The notes beneath the pieces are model-generated. The model saw only the letters and a list, made by a program, of their open reading frames with translations. It searched no databases and was not told the origin of the DNA. Shown piece by piece: positions 1-8,751 of a stretch of 18,556 bases of DNA (positions within the stretch are counted from its first letter, which is position 1; every line of letters starts with the position of its first letter). The stretch comes from an uncultured Candidatus Competibacteraceae bacterium (GTDB lineage Bacteria > Pseudomonadota > Gammaproteobacteria > Competibacterales > Competibacteraceae), in assembly GCA_937872125.1 (NCBI GenBank), contig CALMNY010000530.1, positions 1-18,556 on the forward strand. The letters are read 5' to 3'. The position numbers and the translations under genes were made by a program.

Positions 1-2274
1 CAGGTCGAATAGCGAGTTCTGGTAAACCGAGAAGAAATAATCCCGGAATCGCTCCGACAGCCCCGACCAGTCGTCGAGCGGCCACAGCGCCAGCGCCCGG
101 CCGGAATTGGTGAACCGGGGCGCGGCTACCGGTTCCTGAACGCCGGTAGGGAGCGTCGCCGCGCTGGGGACTGACTCGGGAAAAAACCGTTGCACCAGCG
201 GATCCACGGTTTCCAGGAATTCCCCAGCGGCCGGATAAGGAACAAAACGAACGGCGAATCCCAGGCGGGTAAGCGCCGCCAGATAAGCGGATGGACCGGC
301 CTGCGCGCCCTCTTGCCAGTTGCGCAGCCGCGCGTAGTCCGCAAAGCGCGCAGTCAACAGCAGCCGCGCCCACAGCCGCCGCCACAATGCCGGCGGGGCG
401 ACGATTTCCGTCACCCCCTCGCTGGTGTAGCGGTGCAGCCGCCGATTCCACTGATCGAGGCAGGACAGCAGTTCGTCCACCAGCGGCAGCCAGGGCCGCC
501 AGCCATCCTCGGTCTGTACATACAGCGGCTCGCCGGGGACTTTGGTTTCGGCCAGTTCGGCGAGGATGTCGGATGGGGCATGCAGGTTGCCGTAATACAC
601 CCGCCCCACGGTATGTTGAAAAGCCTGCCGCTTGTCGGTGGCCGGATGACGCAACTCGTGCAGCCAGCGCCAGGCGCGAAAACGCAAAACCTGGCCGCGC
701 GTCAGCCACGCGCCCCACCAGCCGCGCGCCAGCGTGCAGCCATGATCGCCTTGCGCCAGCAGCGCCAGCAATCGGCCCAGGGTTGTATCCTCCACGGTAG
801 CCAGCGCCTGCGACAAGCGTCGGCGGCGTCCAGCCGGAATAGCGGCCGCTTCTTGGGCCAGTGTTTGCAACCATCGTCGCCGCTGGGGGTTCGCCGCTGC
901 CCACAAGTGCTCGCGGGTTTGCGCCGCCCAGCGGCGTACCGCCAGTTCAGCGGCGTGGCTATGCAACCATGCTACCTCTGGCAACAAACGGGCTGCCCAG
1001 CGATCCGCCTCGGGTTCGCGGTCCTCCGCCAACAAGCGCTGGTGCGCCTGCCAGACCCCCCGCAAGGCCACCCGTGTCACCCAGGGGTCCTGCTCCTGAC
1101 GCAACACCGTCGCCAGCCCTTCCCGCAAGGGTTCAAGCGACGCTGGCTTCGTCAGCAGCGGGATGATGTGCAGCAATGCAGCAGCGCGCACCTGGGGCGC
1201 CGGGTCGGTCAGTATCAGCGTTCGCCAGGTTGACAAGGCCTCCGCCGTTGGCATGACCGGCAACACTTCGGCCAATCCTTGGCGGACGTAGGGGCTGGGG
1301 TCTTGCAATACCGTGGGCAGGAGCGCCGTGAGTTCTGGCCAGCGACCCAAATATTCGGCCAGCAACTGCGCCGCGGGCCGGCGCACGAACAGGTCATCGC
1401 CCGCACCCGGCTGACCGAGCCGCGCCGTCAGGGCAGTCGCCAGCGAGGCTGGGTCGAGATGGGGCAACAGGGCCAACGCCTCGACCTGAATCCATACGGC
1501 CTGCCGGTGATCCAGCGCCGAGCCGTAAATGTAGCGGAACGCCCCGTCGCTGACGGGCGATTCTCCGCCACTATCGGGCAGGGCGCGCAGAGCGGTCGCC
1601 AAGGCATGAAACGTCGCCACCCGCACCCGGGAATCGCCATCATAGGCCAGCAGCGGCAACAGCACCGCCTCCAGTTCCAGGCGCGGCCACAACGTGGCGT
1701 AATCCTGGCGCGGCCCGGCCTGTTGGAGCAGGCGGGCGCTGAGCACGCCCAGCCGTCCGAGGACGAACGCCAGTTGCCGGTCGGCGGCAGCGTGCCGGCG
1801 CTGGTAACGCTCCACCAGGGTGTCGTGGCCCAGCCAGCGCTGAAAGGCCTGCCGGTCACCGGCCAATTGCCGACGGCTGGCGCCCAGCGTCCGGGCGAAC
1901 GCCAGTATGTGGTGCTGACGCTCCTCATGAGTGACTGCGCCCAGATAACGGTGATTGTAATCGGCGTACTCAGCTCGCAGCCGATGGATCAGGGTTTGCC
2001 GCCGGTCGAGTTCGTAGCGCAGGAAGACTTGTAACCGATACAGGAGAGTAAAGGGCAAGGCCCAGTCCGGCGGATCATCCCGCGCGCCCGGCCAATCGCT
2101 CAGGAACGCGCCCGTCAATTCGTCCAGCAAAGTTCGGTACGCCCGCGCCAGGGGCGGCGGCAGTCCCTCCGCCAGCAGATGCTCGATTTCCGTCCGGTCG
2201 AACCGTAGCCGGGGCCGGGGCGGCTCCACCCATTTTTTCTTTGCAGGACCAGAGTGGGGTGACGGTACGTTCAT
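1..2274 (-). CDS. HEAT-repeat-like cytoplasmic protein (partial, C-terminus beyond window)
   Basis: I do not recognise a named family. The frame is open from an ATG at 2274 to position 1, giving 758 residues with no stop, so the C-terminus lies outside. The start is well supported: GAGGAG at 2283-2288 sits 8 bases upstream, and the ATG overlaps the TGA of the upstream gene as ATGA. There is no signal peptide or membrane segment, so the protein is probably cytoplasmic. Residues 1-190 are helical and charged. About 195-450 contains HEAT-like helical hairpins with the recurring pattern D-P-x-x-x-V-R-x-x-A/L (for example DPSPYVRQGLAEVLP near 325 and DPAPQVRAAALLHI near 357). About 500-700 is a Trp/Arg/Leu-rich region of unknown fold. 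HEAT arrays are usually protein-protein scaffolds, so a cytoplasmic assembly or regulatory role for the envelope machine is plausible. The missing C-terminus could carry a further domain. Confidence 0.85.
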   Translation of the reverse strand, partial: MNVPSPHSGPAKKKWVEPPRPRLRFDRTEIEHLLAEGLPPPLARAYRTLLDELTGAFLSDWPGARDDPPDWALPFTLLYRLQVFLRYELDRRQTLIHRLRAEYADYNHRYLGAVTHEERQHHILAFARTLGASRRQLAGDRQAFQRWLGHDTLVERYQRRHAAADRQLAFVLGRLGVLSARLLQQAGPRQDYATLWPRLELEAVLLPLLAYDGDSRVRVATFHALATALRALPDSGGESPVSDGAFRYIYGSALDHRQAVWIQVEALALLPHLDPASLATALTARLGQPGAGDDLFVRRPAAQLLAEYLGRWPELTALLPTVLQDPSPYVRQGLAEVLPVMPTAEALSTWRTLILTDPAPQVRAAALLHIIPLLTKPASLEPLREGLATVLRQEQDPWVTRVALRGVWQAHQRLLAEDREPEADRWAARLLPEVAWLHSHAAELAVRRWAAQTREHLWAAANPQRRRWLQTLAQEAAAIPAGRRRRLSQALATVEDTTLGRLLALLAQGDHGCTLARGWWGAWLTRGQVLRFRAWRWLHELRHPATDKRQAFQHTVGRVYYGNLHAPSDILAELAETKVPGEPLYVQTEDGWRPWLPLVDELLSCLDQWNRRLHRYTSEGVTEIVAPPALWRRLWARLLLTARFADYARLRNWQEGAQAGPSAYLAALTRLGFAVRFVPYPAAGEFLETVDPLVQRFFPESVPSAATLPTGVQEPVAAPRFTNSGRALALWPLDDWSGLSERFRDYFFSVYQNSLFDL
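2271..2274 (-). other. ATGA stop/start overlap (giant barrel gene to HEAT-repeat-like gene)
   Basis: The TGA of the barrel gene and the ATG of the HEAT-like gene overlap as ATGA, which places the cytoplasmic protein in the same transcript as the envelope proteins. Confidence 0.85.
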
Positions 2275-5200
2275 TGCGCTGTCTCCTCGCCGGGCGGTTC
2301 ATCCATGCGGTTATTGAATTCCAGCGGCAACATCCGCTCGCGCAAATCGCGGAAATCTATCTGCCCGGGACGGAAATCCCGGTAGCCGCGCCCGCGATCC
2401 GGGAACCATTCGAGGGACAACCAGGAACCCACCTCGCGGGAGTCAATGTCGTATTGCAATTCCAGCCCAGCGCGCAGGCGGCCCTGGCCGCCCCAGGCGC
2501 CATCCCAGAGCACCGCGCCCCGCAAGGTGTTGTTCCGCAAGGCCTTGGGGCGATTCCAGTCGTGGTCGCCCTGAGCAAAGTAGTAGGTCCACTGGTAAGC
2601 GGCGTGCGCTTCCCAATCCCCCAGCAACTGCTTCCAGCCGACGGTGGCGCTGGCGTGTTCGGGGTCGAACAGATTCCAGTCCTCGTCCGAGGTCAGCGCC
2701 GCGCCGACGCGCCAGAGCGTATCCAGCCAGGGTCGGTGGGACAGGGTGTTGGCCAGCACCAACCCGCGTCGGTGAAAATACTTGTATTGGCTGAGCACGT
2801 CCTGGTCGACATAACCGACCTGATAGTCGTAGCCAGGCTGCTGATGAAGGTCCCGGTAGAAGAAACCCAGGCTGGGCGAATGCCAGGTCTTCGGATCGAG
2901 GTCGCGGACCTGCCAGATCTGGCCGCGCACGGTCGAATTCCAGGCCCAGGCTTCGGACTGTTGGGCGTAGCCTTCCCAACTCAGTCGGAACCCCACGCCC
3001 GGCCATTCGGTCTGGTGCTGCCAGGCGCCGAGCAGGCCAAAAGTGGGATTGCCGCGACGGTGCAAACGGAACAGCGCGTCGGCTTGGTAGTAGTCGCGCC
3101 GCCACTCGTCGTAGTAACGATAGCTGGCCAGGGTCTCCAGATACGTATCGGGCGGTTCGCTGCTGCTGGTTTCGTCGGCGGACGGCAGGGCGCGCGCCAG
3201 GGTCGCGCCCAGTGACCATGTCCCCGCCTGTTGCTCACCCAGGGCATAGCGATCCTGCATCACCCATTTGGTCGGAGGCGGCGCCGCCGGGACTGGCGTG
3301 GGTGCGTCTGGCGCCCGCTCCAGCGTCCAGCGCGTGACTCGCGGTGGCGCGGTTTCTCGCGGCGTGTCCAGAATCCGCTGGCTGTGCAGCCGATACAGCG
3401 CTTCCGCCTGGCCCTGGGCCGGTCGCAGTTCCACCGTTTGTAAACCGGGACCCAGATACTGATAGCGGCTGTCGAGCGCACCAGGGTGTAACTCGTCAAT
3501 TCGCAGCCAGGCCGGCCCCAGCAGAGGAACCTGGATCGGCTCGCTGACCGTGGCGACCTGGTACAGCCGCCGGAGATCGTCAGTGACTGGCCGGGCGGTG
3601 CGCCCCCGCAGTTCGCTGACCCGCACCCGCAGAGATTGGTTGGCGACTGGTGCGGCGATTCCGATGCGCAGGACGTGTTGACCGGGCGGGACATCGAGGA
3701 GCAGGGAGCGGGCCGGAGCCGCAGGCGTGAGCGTGACCGACTGCTCTGGCCGCTCGTCCAGCCGGTGCCAGGCAGTCAGCGGTTGTGGAGGCAAGTACCG
3801 CACGTCGGTGACGCGCAGTTCCACCTTCAGACGGGTCGGCGTTGGGTTGGTGGTTAATAATCCCAGTTGCTCGGCGCCAGTCAGCACCTGTTCATCGGAC
3901 GCGACCGGCAAGGACAGCGCCTTGCGAACGCGCAGGAATGGCGTTTCCGGTTGCCAGCCAGGTGATGCGACGGCGCGGATCCCGGCGCTGCGCGCCACGG
4001 TCGTCACCGGCTCCCACTCGACCCGCTGCCGCAGTCGCCGCAACAGCGGTTCCACGCCTGGGGTCCCCGGCTGCGCCGCTACCCACTGTTCGGCTTCCGG
4101 CAGACGTTGCGCCAGGGTATCCGGCGCCTGCTCCACCTCCCACAGCAGCGCGGTCAACCGCTGGCGCAAGGTCTCCTCGGCAGTTGGCGGCGGTGTGGGC
4201 CAGACCAGATCAGGCGGGTTGTGCGCCGCCAGCCGGGTTAGCAGCTTCGCTTGCGCCGCCGGTTCCGGTAAAACCGCCGGGGTGGTGTGGAGCGACTTCG
4301 GCTCCAGCGTGCAACCGGCGATGACCTGGATGGGCAATCCGGGGTTGGCGGCGGTGGTGTCCGGCGGTGATTCATCGGGCCGGATGTCGTATCCGCCGAA
4401 CGGCAACCAGCGCCAACGGTCGGACTGGCGCTGCGGGGGTTCGCCGTAAGCCAGACCGAGCGCCGCGGCCGTCGCCGAAGCGGGCGTCAATTCCGGCAGG
4501 ACCAGCAGCGGCGCTTCGGGCCGCCAGACCGCCGCCTGCACCAGCAACGGTCGTTGCCGGGCGGCGATTTCGATGTCATGTAATCCCGGCCCGACCACAT
4601 ACTCCAATGTCGCCTTGCGACCGGGTAATTCCGTGGCGTCACCGGCGATGATCAATCCCTGGCCAGGTCGGTCGCCGCTGATCGGCAGCCGCTCCACCCG
4701 GTCGCCGTCGCGCAGCAACAGCCAATCGTCCACCGGCGGTAGATCGGCGGCGCTGGCTGGATGCGTCAACCGGCCCTCGATCCGCAGCTTCGCCGGCCCG
4801 TAAACCGTCAGCTTGACCGGCCGGTTGGGCAAGGCGCGGAAGGTTTGACTGAACAGATCGCGTTCTGGTGCGTATAGAGCGCGCGCTCCCGCATAATCAC
4901 TGAGCAGGTGACTGGCGTCCCACCAGGTGTAATGGCCGGGTTGCCGGGTTTGCCAGTGCGTCCACTCGGCGATAGCGCCTTCCCGAATCGCTGGATCGGA
5001 ATTCCTTAACCGATCACGGATGGTCAGGCCGGTTTCCAGCGCCTCGGCCAGCGCCTGCCCGGCGGCGCCCGCGTCTCGCCACCGAGTCAGGGCTTCCTGA
5101 TAATCACCTCGTTGCTGGGCGCGGTAACCCTGCCAGAGCCGGCGCTGAACCGGATCGGGCCATTGCGTCAGAGTTTGTTCAAATACCCGCCACCAGCCGA

Positions 5201-7811
5201 GTTGATAAGCAGCGCGCGCTACTACGGGCCGCGGCCGTTCCGCCGGCGGCAGCGCCAGACCGACCGCCAGCGCCTCACTGACGTTGCCCTGGTCGAGCAG
5301 CACACCCGCCAACTGCCGCAATCGGTCCGGTTCGGGCTGGCGGGTCGCCGCCGCGCTGACCACCATCAGCAAGCCTGCCTCGTCCCCGGCCGTCGTGTAA
5401 TCCTGAACCAGTTGTGCGAACGCCTGTGCGCGCACCGTCGGGTCGGGGTCATGAACGAAGGCCCCGCGCAGCATCAACTCGGCCAGGAATTTTTCGTCCA
5501 ACTGGCGCAGCGCCCGCGCCTCCCCTAAAACCGACTCCGCCCGGATGCTGGCGGTCGGGGAGCGGGTCAGCGGGCTCCAGTGTTCCAGCGCCGGTAACCA
5601 TTGTCCGGTTTGTTGCAGCCGCCGGGCTTCGTCTAGCCGTCCGCCTGTGTCCAGCCGCGCGGACTCGAACGTGGGCGGGGGTCCCAGCGTCATCGTCAGA
5701 TGCCGGGTTTGTTGCCGCAACAGGCGGGTGAGCGGTAGCCAGTGATTGGCCAGTTCGTGCTGCGCATCCCGCGTTGTGGCGAAGGATTGAATGGGGGAGG
5801 TCAGTTCGGCAAGCGGTTCTGTTGTCGTCTCGACTGTGCGCGCCTGGGTCTGGAATTGCTGATAAACACCCTCTGCGCCGAGTTGCCGGACCATTTCCAG
5901 GTATTCGCTTTCCGAAAGCTGATAGGGCCGACTGGCGCGATACTGCAACGCCACCCACAGCGGCTGACTGGCGTTGCCCAGGCGAATCCGGCGCACATTA
6001 GCCGGCAGCGGAATTTCCACCAGAGCCGCCGAGACCAGCGGTCCAGGCGGGCGTTGCGCGGCGAACGGTGCGGTCAAGGGGCTGGCGGTAGGTGCGCCGT
6101 GCCGCTCGCTCAGCAACAGCACCGCCGCCTCGCCCGTTCCCGGCAGAAACAGATGGGGAGCCAGTTCCGGTGGCTGTGCCCGCAGCCGTAGCGGCGGCTG
6201 GTCGTCGTAACGCAGCAGAAATTCCACGGTAGCGGCAGTGGACGGATCTACGGCGACACGCAATATTGACGGCGCCCGTCGTTCCGGCAAGCGGTATTCC
6301 AGTTCCGCATCCGGGGTCAGTTCGAGGAAGCTGGCGGCGGCCAGCGTGTTGAGCAGATCATCGCCAAACCGCTCCGCAATCAGCAATTCGCGCGACCGTT
6401 CGCCCACTCCCGTCAGCCGGCGATTGCGCAGCCAGGCAAGTCGGGGCGGGGCGGCAGTCGGCTTGGCTGTCGGCAACAGCGAACGGTAAAAGGTGAACAG
6501 ACCGAGTAAATCCTGCGCTTGCGGCGCAAGGCGCGGCGCTTCGCGGTGAGCAAGCGCCGCCTGACGCATGGCCAGCGCCGCCGTCAGCCCGCCATCACGA
6601 TAGCGGTTGTCGCGCCCGAGCCGCAGCGCTACGCGTTCTTGGTCGGCCAGGGTTAACCGGTTCAACGGCTGGCTCAGCTCGGTGGGGGTCAAATCCCAGA
6701 TCGAGCCGTGCGGCGTTGTTGGCTGCATGGCGCGCGCCTGGGCGGCGGTCAGCCTCGGCGCATTCAGGCCGGGAAACAGATAATCCGGCTCCTCCTGGAT
6801 CAGCAGGCGCGCATAGAGCGGCTGGGTCGCCGCCAGGGTCAGTTCGTGGTCGCCCTCAGGCAGTTCCAGATAGCCGATCTCCAGGCGACCAAGCGTTTCG
6901 GCGCAATCGTCCACCCCAATCGCCCGCCGCGTTTCCTGGCCGGCCACAAAGTCCAGCGCCCGCCAGGGTCGCCCGTCCAGCCAGGCATAGACCCGATACG
7001 CCTGGCGAACCTGGGTTTCTGGCGGCGGATAACGCAGCCGATGTTCCAGCGCCAGCCGCAGCGGTCCCTGTAGATGAACCCGCAATGAGGGCTGCGCCTG
7101 TAGCGGCCAGAACGGTTGGGCGGTCGCCTGATCGGTCGGCCGCAGCCAGACCCGGTCGCCAGTAACCGGCAGGATTTCCCGGGATGCCATTGGGGGAGAT
7201 TCGACCGTAGCAGGGTTAGTCGCTGGCCCTGATTCCGATTCCGGCGCCGGTTTCGATTCCGACTCCGGTTGCACCCGTTTCCGGTACGGCGCCAGTTCGC
7301 CCAGAGCCTCCCGGCGCGAAACGAATAGCGCCACCTCCAGCGCCTCGCGCGCCTGTGCCGGCCGGGCGACGCGCGCCAGCCGTTCCTCCAGCCAATCGGG
7401 CGGCAATAACAGCGAATCGCCCGCCGCGGCCGGCTGCACTGGGGCAGTGACATACAGGCCAGAACCGTTGGAGACGGCGATTTCCAGATCGCCGGGCGCC
7501 AGGCGAGCCTCGGGCCGGTAAATCCGCAATCCCTCGCTGGCTGGCACCCATACCGTCACGCTCTCGCCCGGAGACAAACGCACCCGGTGCATCCGGGTTT
7601 CATGCCGATCCGGGTCCTGCACGTGGCCGCCCGGCATGGAAAATGGCTTGGCCCCCGCCACCCAGAGCGGCGTGCCCGCGACGTTATCCCAACGTAGCGG
7701 CAACGGATAACGGCCGAGCATGGCGATTTGCACCTGATCGGGACCAGCGCCGGCCAATTCGCCCACCAGCAGCGCCAGCAAGACCCAAGGGTAGAGCCGG
7801 CCTGGTCGCAT
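2271..7811 (-). CDS. Giant exported protein: beta-sandwich modules, helical repeats and C-terminal beta-barrel (candidate outer-membrane exporter)
   Basis: About 1846 residues; no exact family recognised. The N-terminus is a signal peptide: MRPGR, then a hydrophobic core WVLLALLVGELAGA, with cleavage likely near residue 22. A Glu/Ser/Pro-rich linker (PESES repeats) lies at about 181-208. Beta-sandwich-like modules with a GP-x-x-L-x-I/L core occur near 240-340, 998-1095 and 1425-1480. Residues 715-985 are alpha-helical and TPR-like (for example QRGDYQEALTRW near 901). From about 1529 to 1805 the sequence alternates aromatic and polar residues (YRYYDEWRRDYYQADALFRL at 1564-1583), typical of an outer-membrane beta-barrel, followed by a polar tail. 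This order recalls exporters of the BcsC, PgaA or NfrA type. It could carry a polymer across the outer membrane, but that is inference. Start: an ATG at 7811 overlaps the upstream TGA as TGATG; a GTG at 7814 is the alternative. Its stop overlaps the next start. Confidence 0.85.
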   Translation of the reverse strand: MRPGRLYPWVLLALLVGELAGAGPDQVQIAMLGRYPLPLRWDNVAGTPLWVAGAKPFSMPGGHVQDPDRHETRMHRVRLSPGESVTVWVPASEGLRIYRPEARLAPGDLEIAVSNGSGLYVTAPVQPAAAGDSLLLPPDWLEERLARVARPAQAREALEVALFVSRREALGELAPYRKRVQPESESKPAPESESGPATNPATVESPPMASREILPVTGDRVWLRPTDQATAQPFWPLQAQPSLRVHLQGPLRLALEHRLRYPPPETQVRQAYRVYAWLDGRPWRALDFVAGQETRRAIGVDDCAETLGRLEIGYLELPEGDHELTLAATQPLYARLLIQEEPDYLFPGLNAPRLTAAQARAMQPTTPHGSIWDLTPTELSQPLNRLTLADQERVALRLGRDNRYRDGGLTAALAMRQAALAHREAPRLAPQAQDLLGLFTFYRSLLPTAKPTAAPPRLAWLRNRRLTGVGERSRELLIAERFGDDLLNTLAAASFLELTPDAELEYRLPERRAPSILRVAVDPSTAATVEFLLRYDDQPPLRLRAQPPELAPHLFLPGTGEAAVLLLSERHGAPTASPLTAPFAAQRPPGPLVSAALVEIPLPANVRRIRLGNASQPLWVALQYRASRPYQLSESEYLEMVRQLGAEGVYQQFQTQARTVETTTEPLAELTSPIQSFATTRDAQHELANHWLPLTRLLRQQTRHLTMTLGPPPTFESARLDTGGRLDEARRLQQTGQWLPALEHWSPLTRSPTASIRAESVLGEARALRQLDEKFLAELMLRGAFVHDPDPTVRAQAFAQLVQDYTTAGDEAGLLMVVSAAATRQPEPDRLRQLAGVLLDQGNVSEALAVGLALPPAERPRPVVARAAYQLGWWRVFEQTLTQWPDPVQRRLWQGYRAQQRGDYQEALTRWRDAGAAGQALAEALETGLTIRDRLRNSDPAIREGAIAEWTHWQTRQPGHYTWWDASHLLSDYAGARALYAPERDLFSQTFRALPNRPVKLTVYGPAKLRIEGRLTHPASAADLPPVDDWLLLRDGDRVERLPISGDRPGQGLIIAGDATELPGRKATLEYVVGPGLHDIEIAARQRPLLVQAAVWRPEAPLLVLPELTPASATAAALGLAYGEPPQRQSDRWRWLPFGGYDIRPDESPPDTTAANPGLPIQVIAGCTLEPKSLHTTPAVLPEPAAQAKLLTRLAAHNPPDLVWPTPPPTAEETLRQRLTALLWEVEQAPDTLAQRLPEAEQWVAAQPGTPGVEPLLRRLRQRVEWEPVTTVARSAGIRAVASPGWQPETPFLRVRKALSLPVASDEQVLTGAEQLGLLTTNPTPTRLKVELRVTDVRYLPPQPLTAWHRLDERPEQSVTLTPAAPARSLLLDVPPGQHVLRIGIAAPVANQSLRVRVSELRGRTARPVTDDLRRLYQVATVSEPIQVPLLGPAWLRIDELHPGALDSRYQYLGPGLQTVELRPAQGQAEALYRLHSQRILDTPRETAPPRVTRWTLERAPDAPTPVPAAPPPTKWVMQDRYALGEQQAGTWSLGATLARALPSADETSSSEPPDTYLETLASYRYYDEWRRDYYQADALFRLHRRGNPTFGLLGAWQHQTEWPGVGFRLSWEGYAQQSEAWAWNSTVRGQIWQVRDLDPKTWHSPSLGFFYRDLHQQPGYDYQVGYVDQDVLSQYKYFHRRGLVLANTLSHRPWLDTLWRVGAALTSDEDWNLFDPEHASATVGWKQLLGDWEAHAAYQWTYYFAQGDHDWNRPKALRNNTLRGAVLWDGAWGGQGRLRAGLELQYDIDSREVGSWLSLEWFPDRGRGYRDFRPGQIDFRDLRERMLPLEFNNRMDEPPGEETAQ
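2283..2288 (-). promoter_or_regulatory. Ribosome binding site of the HEAT-repeat-like gene
   Basis: GAGGAG on the minus strand, 8 bases upstream of the ATG at 2274 and inside the end of the preceding gene. It is the strongest Shine-Dalgarno of the cluster and confirms the start even though the stop of the gene is not in the window. Confidence 0.75.
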
Positions 7812-7814
7812 CAC
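7811..7814 (-). other. GTGATG junction (small exported gene to giant barrel gene)
   Basis: The TGA of the small exported gene (7811-7813) lies within GTGATG. The downstream gene starts either at the GTG (four-base overlap) or at the ATG (one-base overlap). Both imply coupled translation. Confidence 0.8.
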
Positions 7815-8716
7815 GGACGCACTCGGACCAGGCAGGCGCCGAATCGTTGGCGCAATTCGGCGTCGGCGCGCAGTTGTTCCCGCACAGGCTGCGCCAGTTC
7901 GATGTGAACAAAGCCGGAATGGCCGAGCGTTCGCAAGGCCCTGCCAACCTGGTTGGTGAGGGCGCCCAGTTCCCTGACATCCTGGGGATACAACAAGACC
8001 GGGGTAGTCAATTTTTCGGCCAGACAGCGGGCGATCTGTTCCGCCGCCGGCGTTGGCTGGCGCTGGCCGGCGCTGACGATGACGCCCGCCGCGCGGCCAG
8101 CTTCGGTCTTACGCTTATGGGTGGCAAACCCGTGCAACTGCAAGAGTGCGCGGGCCGGCCGAGCCAGGGCCGCGGCGCGACTGAAAGCGATGAAATAACT
8201 GTCTGGTTGGTGCGCCATATCAGCGTCTACCGTCTGATCTTCATCATCCTGGTAGCGGCGCGGGGCCGTGCTCCAGGCGCCGGCGGCGAACCGGCCCTCT
8301 GCGAACAGGTGAAGCGCGATAACGCCCGTATGCTGGTCGCTCAGGGCGTGCGGCGCTTGCAGGATTGGCGCATCGGTCATCGGCGCGGCGAAGGTGTAAA
8401 AACCATGCCCTCGCCGCTGATTTGGCTGTTCCCGAATCACCATGAAGACCCGATCGTTCTCCGTTACGCGTTCGACCTGGAATCCCAAGGCCGCCCATTC
8501 CGTCGCCTCGATCCGGCCAGCGAACGCTCGCTGGAAGAGCTGCTCGGCCTGTCGCAGTTCATCGGACGACGGCGGCTGGTAATCGCGGCCCTGACTTTCC
8601 CGGAACCGGTTTTCCAGGGTTGTCGGCTGCGCGGCCAACGCCAGTGGCCATATCGCCAGCAGGAGCGCCAGCCAGCCACGCCAGCGTGGTTGGCTAACGC
8701 TGTTCTCTGCCACCAC
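7811..8716 (-). CDS. Exported protein homologous to the soluble repeats of the PgsC-like protein (possible hydrolase)
   Basis: About 301 residues from a GTG at 8716. An ATG at 8758 would add 14 residues and overlap the upstream gene by 7 bases. I prefer the GTG (8716, or 8713) because GAGGTG at 8722-8727 is correctly spaced and the product then starts directly with a signal peptide: a short polar stretch, a hydrophobic core WLALLLAIWPLALAAQ, then the mature part. It is therefore probably periplasmic. The mature domain matches both soluble repeats of the PgsC-like protein along its length: LGFQV against VGYQL, GHGFYTF against YWGTYVF, LQAPHALSDQHTG against VAVPRPLFEVNTFEYG. Conserved-looking His/Glu residues include those in PHAL, DQHT, DMAHQPDSYF, LLQLHGF and FVHIEL, suggesting a metal-dependent hydrolase resembling poly-gamma-glutamate hydrolases or N-formylglutamate amidohydrolases. 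That assignment is tentative. Confidence 0.8.
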   Translation of the reverse strand: MVAENSVSQPRWRGWLALLLAIWPLALAAQPTTLENRFRESQGRDYQPPSSDELRQAEQLFQRAFAGRIEATEWAALGFQVERVTENDRVFMVIREQPNQRRGHGFYTFAAPMTDAPILQAPHALSDQHTGVIALHLFAEGRFAAGAWSTAPRRYQDDEDQTVDADMAHQPDSYFIAFSRAAALARPARALLQLHGFATHKRKTEAGRAAGVIVSAGQRQPTPAAEQIARCLAEKLTTPVLLYPQDVRELGALTNQVGRALRTLGHSGFVHIELAQPVREQLRADAELRQRFGACLVRVRP

Positions 8717-8721
8717 CAATC

Positions 8722-8727
8722 CACCTC
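8722..8727 (-). promoter_or_regulatory. Ribosome binding site deciding the start of the small exported protein
   Basis: GAGGTG on the minus strand, 5 bases before a GTG at 8716 and 8 before a GTG at 8713. It supports an internal GTG start over the ATG at 8758, whose upstream sequence has only a weak purine stretch. Confidence 0.55.
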
Positions 8728-8751
8728 TTTGGAGACGTCCCACTGCTTCGC

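Noticed and set aside
190..1233. Plus-strand open frame of 347 codons at the left edge
   Set aside because: The minus strand here carries a continuous frame with HEAT-like repeats and a good ribosome binding site. The plus frame is a compositional shadow.
2241..3215. Plus-strand open frame of 324 codons
   Set aside because: It is antisense to the beta-barrel region, whose minus-strand product shows clear alternating aromatic/polar strands. No recognisable motifs in the plus frame.
7811..8716. Firm naming of the small exported protein as a poly-gamma-glutamate hydrolase
   Set aside because: The His/Glu pattern and context are suggestive, but I cannot identify the complete catalytic set of that family by eye, so only a tentative call is given.
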